Position numbers and translations under genes: made by a program. The notes beneath the pieces are model-generated. The model had not been told where the DNA came from and ran no database searches. It saw only the letters and a program-made list of their open reading frames with translations. A stretch of 64,000 nt of DNA from Paenibacillus polymyxa. Its GTDB lineage: Bacteria > Bacillota > Bacilli > Paenibacillales > Paenibacillaceae. Location: positions 1-64,000 of the forward strand of contig NZ_JAGGNR010000012.1 of assembly GCF_018614975.1 (NCBI RefSeq), given 5' to 3'. Positions 55,109 through 63,286 of this stretch are shown one piece after another. The number at the start of each line of letters is the position of its first letter. Position 1 is the stretch's first letter.

Positions 55109-56383
55109 ATGGAAAAAATAGCACTGCTGTTTCCGGGACAAGGTTCTCAGTATGTAGGTATGGGAAAGAGTTTCTATGATCAATATAGCATTGCCAAGCA
55201 AACGTACGAGGAAGCGAGTGACGTTGCAGGTGTGGATCTGGCAAAACTATGTTTTGAAGGAAGTCTATCTGAACTGAATCAGAATGAGAACATGCAACCT
55301 GCTCTTCTGGCAACGAATGTAGCGGCCTTCAGAGTGTATATGGAAGAAGTGGGGATTCGACCACAATTCTGTGCTGGTCACAGTATGGGTGAATATTCGG
55401 CGTTGGTATGTTCAGGTGCCATGACATTTTCCGATGCTGTTCGAATCACCAAATTGCGCGGTGCAATGATGCAGATTCATATAGATCGTGGCACAGGATC
55501 AATGACCATTATGGACGGTATTGATGCATCCATCGTGGAGCAACTCTGTGAACAATACAGCGGCGAGCAGGGGGTAGCTGTGGTCTCCTGTTATAATTCG
55601 CCAACACAAGCTGCCGTATCCGGTCATCAATACGTACTGGAGGAGATCGAAGCAGCCGTATTGGATGCCGATGGTCAGGTTACTCCCCTAATGTCCAGTG
55701 CACCCATTCATAGTTCGCTGATGGCGGAAGATGCAGAGCAGCTCGGTCAAGGACTGGCAAAGTATTCGTACAATATGTTCAAATGGCCGGTACTATCCAA
55801 TGTTACAGGTCAACCCTATGGTGATGTGGAGCGAATTCCGGGATTGCTGACAGATCAGATGGTCAAACCTGTGCAATGGACACGGATTCTTCAATACCTT
55901 GAGCGTTTTGGTGTCACACTTGCCATCGAAATGGGACCCAAAAATGTACTGAACAAATTGACCAAAACGAATTGTCCTGATATCCATTCGCTCTGCTTTG
56001 GGGAAAAAGCGGAACGTCAAAAATTGATCAGCATGTTTCAATCGGATGGCAAGAAGAAAAAAGGAGTACCCACAGTCATAACTAAATGTTTAGCAATTGC
56101 AGTGGCAACACCGAACCAGAATTGGGATGAAGCAGAGTATCAACAAGGTGTTGTTCAGCGTTACAAACGAATCCAGGCAATTCAGGAGCAGGTTGAAAAT
56201 GCGGGGGACAAGCCCTCAAAAGAGCAGATGATAGAAGCGTTGGAACTGCTCAAGGGCATCTTTGAAACCAAAAAGTTACCCGTTAAAGAAAGAAATCAGT
56301 GGATGAATCATATCATTGATGATACTGGACATCACTACGAACTGGCGGAGTATCTGGTACACGAAGTTGTCGGCGTAAAGTGA
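55109..56383 (+). CDS. Discrete trans-acting acyltransferase
   Basis: A 424-residue acyltransferase, the only AT in the window and the probable supplier of extender units to all AT-less modules. It starts LLFPGQGSQYVGMGK and has the nucleophile Ser92 in GHSMGEYSAL and the His in SAPIHSSLM. About 115 residues after the AT form a helical extension (from KCLAIAVATPNQNWDEAEY) found on some trans-ATs; its role is not known to me. Whether it transfers malonyl, hydroxymalonyl or both cannot be read here. It is in the same run as FkbH and the ABC transporter genes, and GGAGG precedes the ATG. Confidence 0.9.
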   Translation: MEKIALLFPGQGSQYVGMGKSFYDQYSIAKQTYEEASDVAGVDLAKLCFEGSLSELNQNENMQPALLATNVAAFRVYMEEVGIRPQFCAGHSMGEYSALVCSGAMTFSDAVRITKLRGAMMQIHIDRGTGSMTIMDGIDASIVEQLCEQYSGEQGVAVVSCYNSPTQAAVSGHQYVLEEIEAAVLDADGQVTPLMSSAPIHSSLMAEDAEQLGQGLAKYSYNMFKWPVLSNVTGQPYGDVERIPGLLTDQMVKPVQWTRILQYLERFGVTLAIEMGPKNVLNKLTKTNCPDIHSLCFGEKAERQKLISMFQSDGKKKKGVPTVITKCLAIAVATPNQNWDEAEYQQGVVQRYKRIQAIQEQVENAGDKPSKEQMIEALELLKGIFETKKLPVKERNQWMNHIIDDTGHHYELAEYLVHEVVGVK

Positions 56384-56390
56384 TAACATT

Positions 56391-56425
56391 AGGGGCGAAA
56401 TGCGCTGAAATAGCGTATTCGCCCT
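56391..56425 (+). other. Intercistronic hairpin
   Basis: AGGGGCGAAATGCGCT pairs with AGCGTATTCGCCCT around GAAAT, with two one-base bulges and a G-T pair. No T-run follows, so it is more likely an mRNA processing or stability element than a terminator. It separates the AT gene from the transporter genes. Confidence 0.5.
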
Positions 56426-56470
56426 CCCATGAATTCAGCAATACAGGCAATACATAAAGGGGGAGAACAA

Positions 56471-57451
56471 GTGAGAGTACTATCCGCTGAGAACGTCACT
56501 AAGTCCTATGGTAAACACCTAGCGTTAGATAACATGTCCTTTGAGCTTAACAAGGGTGAGATCCACACAATTCTGGGGACCAACGGTTCAGGTAAAACGA
56601 CATTTATTAAAGTCCTGGCGACCCTGTTGACCAAGGACTCCGGAATTGTTAATATCGGCGGCTACGATTTGGATACCGATGCGAACATTATCAGGAGATT
56701 AATCGGATACGTGGGTCAAGATACTGAACGCTCTGCTTATGCGAGATTAACTGTTCGAGAGAACTTGATATTCTTTGGAAGACTTACCGGACTTAGCAAG
56801 CAAGAGATTTCAAACCAGATTGACAAATTAAGTACGTATCTGGATTTCTCGGAACATCTGAACAAGCAATTTATGCAATTATCGGGAGGCCAAAAGCAAA
56901 CCGTTGTCATTATGCGAGCCTTGCTGCATGATCCTGAAGTGATATATCTGGATGAACCGACCAAGGGTCTGGACCCCGTGATCTCCAGACGTGTACGTGA
57001 GTTCATTAAAAGTTATGTGCGGGATGAGGGGAAATCCATTATTCTGACCTCTCACATTCTGACTGAGGTAGAAGACATGACGGACCGTGTGTCCCTGATG
57101 CGCAAAGGAACGCTCCTTAAAACAGGTACAATTGCCGAACTAAAATCCAATCTGGGCGCAGTCGAATTCATCGACATTCCCAGAGCAGATTTGCCCCCTT
57201 CCATTCAGGAGCGAATCACTGCTCTGCCGGAGGTAGCTTCCACCATTATTCGTGAGGAGGAAGATACGGTTTCCTTCGGAATCACGAACCTGTACGACGG
57301 GATGGGTGCGGTTATTAGTGAATTAAAAGAAGGCAATATCCATACGACCATTCAGCATAGACAACTAACACTTGAAGATTTGTTTGTTCAGCTCTATGTG
57401 AAGTCTGATGAGAACTTAGAGTACACATTGGCAGGAGGCAGAGAACAGTGA
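56471..57451 (+). CDS. ABC exporter ATP-binding protein (DrrA-like)
   Basis: A 326-residue ABC ATPase. Walker A is GTNGSGKTTF, the signature is QLSGGQKQT, Walker B is VIYLDEPTKGLD, and the H-loop is ILTSHILTEVEDM. The C-terminal extension past residue 220 is typical of DrrA-like drug and antibiotic exporters. It pairs with the permease whose GTG overlaps its stop. The probable role is export of, and immunity to, the cluster product. GTG 56471 is chosen for its GGGGGAG site; the ATG at 56429 falls just after a hairpin and has no ribosome site. Confidence 0.92.
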   Translation: MRVLSAENVTKSYGKHLALDNMSFELNKGEIHTILGTNGSGKTTFIKVLATLLTKDSGIVNIGGYDLDTDANIIRRLIGYVGQDTERSAYARLTVRENLIFFGRLTGLSKQEISNQIDKLSTYLDFSEHLNKQFMQLSGGQKQTVVIMRALLHDPEVIYLDEPTKGLDPVISRRVREFIKSYVRDEGKSIILTSHILTEVEDMTDRVSLMRKGTLLKTGTIAELKSNLGAVEFIDIPRADLPPSIQERITALPEVASTIIREEEDTVSFGITNLYDGMGAVISELKEGNIHTTIQHRQLTLEDLFVQLYVKSDENLEYTLAGGREQ

Positions 57452-58320
57452 GTATCGAATACGCTAAAACCGGGACTGGTCAGGAAACGCTAAAGCTGCA
57501 AGCCATAGGTAAACCTACCGGATTTTTCACCGTCGTGTGGGCGACAACCGTGAAAGAATTGCAGATTGCTATAAGATATCTGCCCAACTTCTTCGGTAAC
57601 TTCCTACAGTTGGGTCTACGAGTACTCTTTTTCCTGCTGATGTCCACGTTTGTTGTATACGAGGGAGAGAATGTACTTCAAGGAGATAACCTGTTTATCT
57701 TTTACCTGGGTGCAATACTTGTATGGCTGTTCTACGGAGTAGCGTTAAACGCTCCGCTCGGCGCCGTGACGAATGATCTCCATAACGGCACTTTGGAGTA
57801 TCTGTACTGCAATCCAATCTCTCGTTATGCGTATTATGTAGGGACGGTTGTAGCCAGTGCATTAATGAATGTCATTGTGTTCATACCGATGTATATCCTG
57901 CTTGTTCTGTACGCAGGTCTCAACTTTGCTGAATCCATGATGATTCTAGTCACCTGTCTTGTGGTCATCGTTGCATTAATGGCGCTTGGCGTCATGATTG
58001 CACTACTGGGGATTCTGTACCGCCAGGTCTCATCCATTGTAGGTATTTTGTTTATCATGTTTGAATTTGTAGCAGGTGCTTATTTCCCAGTGGACCAGTT
58101 TCCTGCAGTCGTTCGTTGGATCGCATATCTTCTGCCTTATACCTGGGGGTATGATATGGTGCGTTATTACAGTTTCAAAACAGATTGGGTGCCGCTTGCA
58201 CCGATCTGGATGGAATGGTGCCTCCTCATCTTTTTTGCCATTTCATATACAATCATCTCAATCGTTATGCTGCGCAAGGTAGAAAAGATGGCAAAGAAAA
58301 AAGGTCTCAACCTAATCTGA
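57448..58320 (+). CDS. ABC-2 type exporter permease (DrrB-like)
   Basis: A 290-residue membrane protein with about six hydrophobic segments, including LGLRVLFFLLMSTFVV, LFIFYLGAILVWLFYGVAL and a C-terminal LLIFFAISYTIISIVML. The central IVGILFIMFEFVAGAYFPVDQFP matches the ABC-2 family, where a Phe-Pro-rich segment precedes the last helices. The GTG start at 57448 overlaps the ATPase stop codon, implying translational coupling and a 1:1 complex. Its export substrate is inferred from position only. Confidence 0.9.
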   Translation: MSIEYAKTGTGQETLKLQAIGKPTGFFTVVWATTVKELQIAIRYLPNFFGNFLQLGLRVLFFLLMSTFVVYEGENVLQGDNLFIFYLGAILVWLFYGVALNAPLGAVTNDLHNGTLEYLYCNPISRYAYYVGTVVASALMNVIVFIPMYILLVLYAGLNFAESMMILVTCLVVIVALMALGVMIALLGILYRQVSSIVGILFIMFEFVAGAYFPVDQFPAVVRWIAYLLPYTWGYDMVRYYSFKTDWVPLAPIWMEWCLLIFFAISYTIISIVMLRKVEKMAKKKGLNLI

Positions 58321-58357
58321 TTATTCTTGATCCCAAAGAGAATGGGAGGCGTGCTAA

Positions 58358-61300
58358 TTGTCAGCAGAGCCAGGTGCATTCATGCAAAATTTGCTATTAT
58401 CGAGCCGAAAGTTCGAAGAGGAGAAGCAATATTGGCTAAACCATCTCTCAGGGGACCTTCAATTCAGCATGTTCCCTAGTGAAAAAACGAGGGGAATATG
58501 GGGTGAGCAAGTGTTTGAGGAGATGCAACTTGCATTTCCTCACTCTGTTTCAGAACAAATCTTTCGCATTTCCGGGAACACCGAAGCAGGGGCATTTATT
58601 CTTCTTCTGGCAGGTGTCACCTACGTGTTACACCGTTATCTGGACAATGACGATATAACTGTAGGTATTCCCGCTTCGTCTGGTGCAGCAAATTCAAGTC
58701 AACTACGTGCTATTCGCATCAATTTTGGTGAAGAGTGTTCTTTTAAGGAACTCGTTCTTCAGCTCAGGACCCTTGTGGGAACAGCCAAAAAGTTTAATCA
58801 TCTTTCGCTGGAGAAAATTCTTGAATTGCTTGGTCATGAGGCGACAGACTTGCCAAGGGTGGCCACTGTGGTTCGAATGGACAATATGAAGGATAATCTA
58901 CAGGAAACAGCCCCCCTAGCCGATATGGTGTTTTCACTTCAAATGTCTAAAGTGGGGCTGACGTTACGCATGAATTACAATGCCGCATTATATTCTCCAG
59001 AAACCATTGAACAGATTGTAGACCATCTGATACGTGTGCTCTCGCTGTGTACAGCCAACCCAGATGAGGGATTACATCATATAAAGATGCTCTCGCGCAA
59101 GGAAGACCAGGTTATTCAACATCTGAATGATACGGAGATACGTTTTCCTGAAGCTCGTTCGATCATCCAGATGATCCAGTCTTGGTCTGCGCAACAGCCG
59201 GACATTCCCGCAGTGATCTTCGGAGATAATATCCTTACCTATCGAAGCTTGGATTGCAAATCAGATCAACTTGCGAAATATCTGCTAGCTCAAGGAGTAA
59301 GATCAGGTGCCATTGTAGGAATTCTGTTAACCCGATCGGAAGACATGCTCTTGGCTATGCTGGGTGTACTTAAGGCGGGGGCTGCTTACATGCCAATGGA
59401 CCCCGCGTATGCAAATAATCGTTTGCAGTTCATGCTGGAGGATAGCCAGGCAGCGATTTTGCTAACGAAGCCCGATCTGATCAGCTCACTCATATACACA
59501 GGCCAAATAATCGATATTTCTCGCATGGAAGAATGGGATGACCAACATATCTCACTGCCAGTTGTTTCGTCGGAGCAGTTGGCTTATTTGATATATACTT
59601 CCGGATCTACAGGCAGGCCAAAAGGGGTCATGATTGAACATCAGGCACTAAGAAACTTTGTGGAAGGTGTATCCCGCAGCATTTCTTTTGAAGCTGGCAA
59701 ACGAATTCTCGCCCTCACAACATTTTCCTTTGATATCTTTGTACTGGAAACGCTTGGGGCGCTCGCTAACGGGTTAACTCTGATCATGGCGGTAGAGGAG
59801 GATCAGTTAAGTCCAAGCCGTATTGCGCATCTAATTGATACTCACAACATTGAATTAATACAAATAACTCCTTCTCGACTGCGGATGCTTCAGATTGGGC
59901 TTACAGCAGATTCACCGGTATGGAGCGTGATTCAAATATTGATGATCGGAGGGGAAGCTCTACCGTATGCCTTGTATGAGGAGGTCGCGGGGATGACCAC
60001 TGCCCGCATCTACAATATGTATGGTCCCACAGAAACAACAATATGGTCGAGCATTAAGGAACTTTCGCCTACCACGACAATTTCGATTGGTCATCCGATT
60101 GCCAATACCCGTATTTATATTCTGGATAAGCGGCATCGGCATATGCCAATCGGAGCAACGGGAGAGTTATGCATCGCAGGAGATGGAGTAGCCAGAGGTT
60201 ATTGGAACAGACCTGAGCTTACAGCCGAGAGGTTTGTAAAGGATCCTTTTCATGAAGGCGCTTATATGTATAAAACGGGAGATCTCGCACGTCTCAATGC
60301 TAATGGGGATCTGGAGTATCTGGGTCGTTCCGATTTCCAAGTGAAAATACGTGGTTATCGGATCGAACTAGGGGAGATCGAGAACAGGTTGCTCCAGTAC
60401 CCGGCTATCTCGGCTGCTGCGGTCACAGTTCGGCCAGATCAGGATGGGCAGTCACTGTTATGTGCCTATTACACAGTAACGGAGGGCCAAAGTATCAATC
60501 AGGACCAATTGCGATCTTTTTTGCTGACAGAGTTGCCTGAATATATGTTGCCCTCCAGATACACCATGTTGGATCATATGCCATATACGGCCAATGGGAA
60601 GTTGGACCGAAAAGCTCTTCCAGATCCCTTGCTCTTACAGGGAGAAGGGACGGATATTACACTTCCACGCAATGCATTAGAGCAGTTGCTCGCCGAATTG
60701 TGGTCGGATCTTTTGCAATTGAAAGTGATTGACGTTCATGCCCGTTTCTTCGAAATTGGGGGGCATTCACTGAATGTCATCAAACTTGAGGCCGATATGG
60801 AGAGGCAGAGTATTCCGCTTAATGCTGATGAAGTGATCCGGCATGAGACTATTGCATCACTGGCTGAAGTGCTCCGAAACAAGGGGTATGAAGCGGATGA
60901 GCATAACTCTGAAAAAGAGATACTTCTTGAAGAGCAGGATATGCCAGAGACAGATGGTGCGGTGGACCAATTTACCGAAGAAGTCGGGGCAATGGCGGAA
61001 GCGGATCATCTTATATTACATCATTCCCATAGGCCAATAGTTATCATCGCAGGAATAGAGGCTTTTAATGATGTTTTTTACAAAAACTGCTTCTATAATT
61101 CACTCTTTCCCGTGTTGAACTTCTATTCTATTGGTGTATTGCCTGTGATGATCAACGACCGAATGCACTATAGATTCGATGAACATCAGGGCATACTCCG
61201 ATTAGAGTATCAAGCTGTATTATCAGATGACCAGCTAATTGAGCGTATGGGGATAACTTATGAAACGAAGACATACAGCGAGGATGTACGAAAAGAGATT

Positions 61301-62041
61301 ATGGAGGCGGTTAATTTGAACCGCCCAGTAATTATCCGAGTGGACTGTTATTACGAGTCCTTGCGCAAAGACATGTATTTACGTACCCACTGGCCTCATT
61401 CCTTATTAATCTATGGGTATGATCTCCAGCGGCAAGTGTTCCATGTAATAGAACATGATCACCGGGACAATCTCACGTATCAACCGATGGAGATGCCTAT
61501 GAATGATATAGTACAAGCTTACGAAGGATTCGTACGGCTTTTCATGGAGGAAGAAGAAGTACCCACGTTCTACGCATTTTCAGCTTGTGAAGCTGCTTCA
61601 CATGAAAGAAACAGCATCATGCTGGGAGAACTGCGTGACATGTTCATTGATCATGTGCGGGTTACACCGGGAGAGATTAATCAGGAACTGAGTCATCTCC
61701 TGTCCTTCATACAGAAGACGTATCAGTTCAATGAAGAAGATTCGCCTGATATGGCCTATGCTGAACTTGTTCTACAATCCATTGTAGACATTGTGAATGC
61801 CAAAAAGGTCGAAACCTATCGTATGCAACGGTTATATGAACATCATACCGATCTTGTTTCTGCTGCTCAGGCAATACAGGATCATTGGAGTGAGTTACGT
61901 AATGTGCTGGCGAAGGCGGTATATCGGGAAAATATGACACATAATCAGTGGAGAAAATTCACAAGCAAGCTGGAAGCCATTCATGAACTGGAGAAGCATA
62001 ACTTAATAAATTGCTCAGGATTGGAGATCAGTCATGATTAA
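58358..62041 (+). CDS. Terminal NRPS: half C-A(Gly)-PCP-BtrH-like domain
   Basis: A 1227-residue protein. Residues 1 to about 260 are a condensation C-lobe, without HHxxxDG. The A domain (YTSGSTGRPKG near 413) has pocket residues reading DILQMGMIWK, close to the known glycine code DILQLGLIWK. The PCP has Ser804 in GGHSLNV. A Glu-rich linker leads to a domain of about 340 residues with Cys911 (KNCFYNSLFPVL), His1014 (HWPHSLLIYGYD) and Asp1034 (VIEHDH), an order like the cysteine-protease-like acyltransferase BtrH of butirosin biosynthesis. No thioesterase or reductase is present, so this domain is the likely chain-release catalyst. The start is TTG 58358, eight bases after GGGAGG. Confidence 0.88.
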   Translation: MSAEPGAFMQNLLLSSRKFEEEKQYWLNHLSGDLQFSMFPSEKTRGIWGEQVFEEMQLAFPHSVSEQIFRISGNTEAGAFILLLAGVTYVLHRYLDNDDITVGIPASSGAANSSQLRAIRINFGEECSFKELVLQLRTLVGTAKKFNHLSLEKILELLGHEATDLPRVATVVRMDNMKDNLQETAPLADMVFSLQMSKVGLTLRMNYNAALYSPETIEQIVDHLIRVLSLCTANPDEGLHHIKMLSRKEDQVIQHLNDTEIRFPEARSIIQMIQSWSAQQPDIPAVIFGDNILTYRSLDCKSDQLAKYLLAQGVRSGAIVGILLTRSEDMLLAMLGVLKAGAAYMPMDPAYANNRLQFMLEDSQAAILLTKPDLISSLIYTGQIIDISRMEEWDDQHISLPVVSSEQLAYLIYTSGSTGRPKGVMIEHQALRNFVEGVSRSISFEAGKRILALTTFSFDIFVLETLGALANGLTLIMAVEEDQLSPSRIAHLIDTHNIELIQITPSRLRMLQIGLTADSPVWSVIQILMIGGEALPYALYEEVAGMTTARIYNMYGPTETTIWSSIKELSPTTTISIGHPIANTRIYILDKRHRHMPIGATGELCIAGDGVARGYWNRPELTAERFVKDPFHEGAYMYKTGDLARLNANGDLEYLGRSDFQVKIRGYRIELGEIENRLLQYPAISAAAVTVRPDQDGQSLLCAYYTVTEGQSINQDQLRSFLLTELPEYMLPSRYTMLDHMPYTANGKLDRKALPDPLLLQGEGTDITLPRNALEQLLAELWSDLLQLKVIDVHARFFEIGGHSLNVIKLEADMERQSIPLNADEVIRHETIASLAEVLRNKGYEADEHNSEKEILLEEQDMPETDGAVDQFTEEVGAMAEADHLILHHSHRPIVIIAGIEAFNDVFYKNCFYNSLFPVLNFYSIGVLPVMINDRMHYRFDEHQGILRLEYQAVLSDDQLIERMGITYETKTYSEDVRKEIMEAVNLNRPVIIRVDCYYESLRKDMYLRTHWPHSLLIYGYDLQRQVFHVIEHDHRDNLTYQPMEMPMNDIVQAYEGFVRLFMEEEEVPTFYAFSACEAASHERNSIMLGELRDMFIDHVRVTPGEINQELSHLLSFIQKTYQFNEEDSPDMAYAELVLQSIVDIVNAKKVETYRMQRLYEHHTDLVSAAQAIQDHWSELRNVLAKAVYRENMTHNQWRKFTSKLEAIHELEKHNLINCSGLEISHD

Positions 62042-63059
62042 AAAATTGCAAGTGAACGAGCCTTTAATGACTACCTACCCACATCACGCGAGTCTCTTTT
62101 CCATGCTGGATTTGGACAAGCGTTCACGTAGCTGGATTTATCATAATTATCTATTGGTCATCCTGCATCACAATGATGAAGGAGGCTATGGATTGGACGT
62201 CTGTTCACAGTATTATCCTTGGCACAAATTCAAAATGTCGACATGCCCCATGTTGATTACAAGGGTGTACGATAGAGATATGATTTTAAAACAGTGGGAA
62301 CTGCAAGATTTTATAGTGGAACTAATTCAAAAGAATAATTATATTTATTTCCTGAGAAATATTCCTGGCGGTGGTAAACATGAGGTATTCATCTCTGGAT
62401 TCGATTCGGATCGTAAAGAGTTTCTGTGCCATGATTTTTGGGATGGATTCTATGGTGAGAAATGGCTTCCCTATGATGAGATCACTGTTATTCAAGATTC
62501 GAATTTCGATGCTGAATGGTCTACGGATTACCTAAACGGAATATGGGCCATTGAAAAGACAGATGAGTATAAGGAACCCAGTGAATATTATTATGAAACG
62601 GTTCTCCAGTTCTCCAAAGAGGATCTAATGAATATTTTGAAAGAATACGTAGGAGAGACTAATCAAGTTCGCAGTATTCTGAGAAAGGATCACCGTTATC
62701 TTGGAAGTGAAATATACGATAAGATGATTGATATGCTGGGGATGCAGAAGGAAGGAATGCAAAATCAGCCGTTTGCTATACATCCTTTTCACCTGCTTTA
62801 CGAACATAAACAACTGCTTGCTCAAGCCATACTTGACTATCTTCCTGATCCTTCGATAAAAATAAGGTTGGAAGAGCTGGTTAGCGAAGCTTTAAAACTC
62901 CGTAATCTGGTCATGTATATCAATCAATTCATCATGGAGCAGGGTGTATACAAAAAGTATGATGTCATGCTTGATAAAATCACGGAGTTGAAAACGATGG
63001 AATTGGAAATGATGAAACAGGTACTTGAATACGAATATCAATCACAGCTCGGCCAATAA
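62034..63059 (+). CDS. Orphan protein, possibly BtrH-domain related
   Basis: A 341-residue protein overlapping the terminal NRPS gene by eight bases, hence translationally coupled. Its N-terminal half has a GGGKHEVFISGFDSDRKEF segment (His116) followed by CHDFWDG (Asp134). This resembles the His-to-Asp stretch of the NRPS C-terminal domain (HSLLIYGYD then EHDH), and both proteins end in long helical tails. A Cys at the matching early position is not evident; the first Cys is residue 57. It may be a catalytically altered partner of the release domain or an independent cysteine-protease-like protein. No signal peptide or membrane helix is visible. It is the last cluster gene before a terminator. 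Confidence 0.6.
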   Translation: MIKKLQVNEPLMTTYPHHASLFSMLDLDKRSRSWIYHNYLLVILHHNDEGGYGLDVCSQYYPWHKFKMSTCPMLITRVYDRDMILKQWELQDFIVELIQKNNYIYFLRNIPGGGKHEVFISGFDSDRKEFLCHDFWDGFYGEKWLPYDEITVIQDSNFDAEWSTDYLNGIWAIEKTDEYKEPSEYYYETVLQFSKEDLMNILKEYVGETNQVRSILRKDHRYLGSEIYDKMIDMLGMQKEGMQNQPFAIHPFHLLYEHKQLLAQAILDYLPDPSIKIRLEELVSEALKLRNLVMYINQFIMEQGVYKKYDVMLDKITELKTMELEMMKQVLEYEYQSQLGQ

Positions 63060-63085
63060 TTAAATACTAGGTATAACCGATAGAT

Positions 63086-63126
63086 AGACCCATTCATTTA
63101 ATTTTTGAATGGGTCTATTGTTGTTT
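63086..63126 (+). terminator. Terminator at the end of the cluster
   Basis: A perfect 11-bp stem (AGACCCATTCA with TGAATGGGTCT) around a 9-base loop is followed by a T-rich ATTGTTGTTT. It marks the likely right boundary of the biosynthetic transcription unit. Confidence 0.8.
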
Positions 63127-63286
63127 AACGATAAATTTGAGGTTTCATGAATGGGACAGTATGGTTTCTTTTTGAGAGAGTACTGTTATTATAAAATAAT
63201 ACCTGTTTAAACCCATGTGTTGGTTAAGGGGACAGGAAAGGGTTGGACAAACTGTAATTCCAGACGAGTGACAGGAGGAGATTGGG

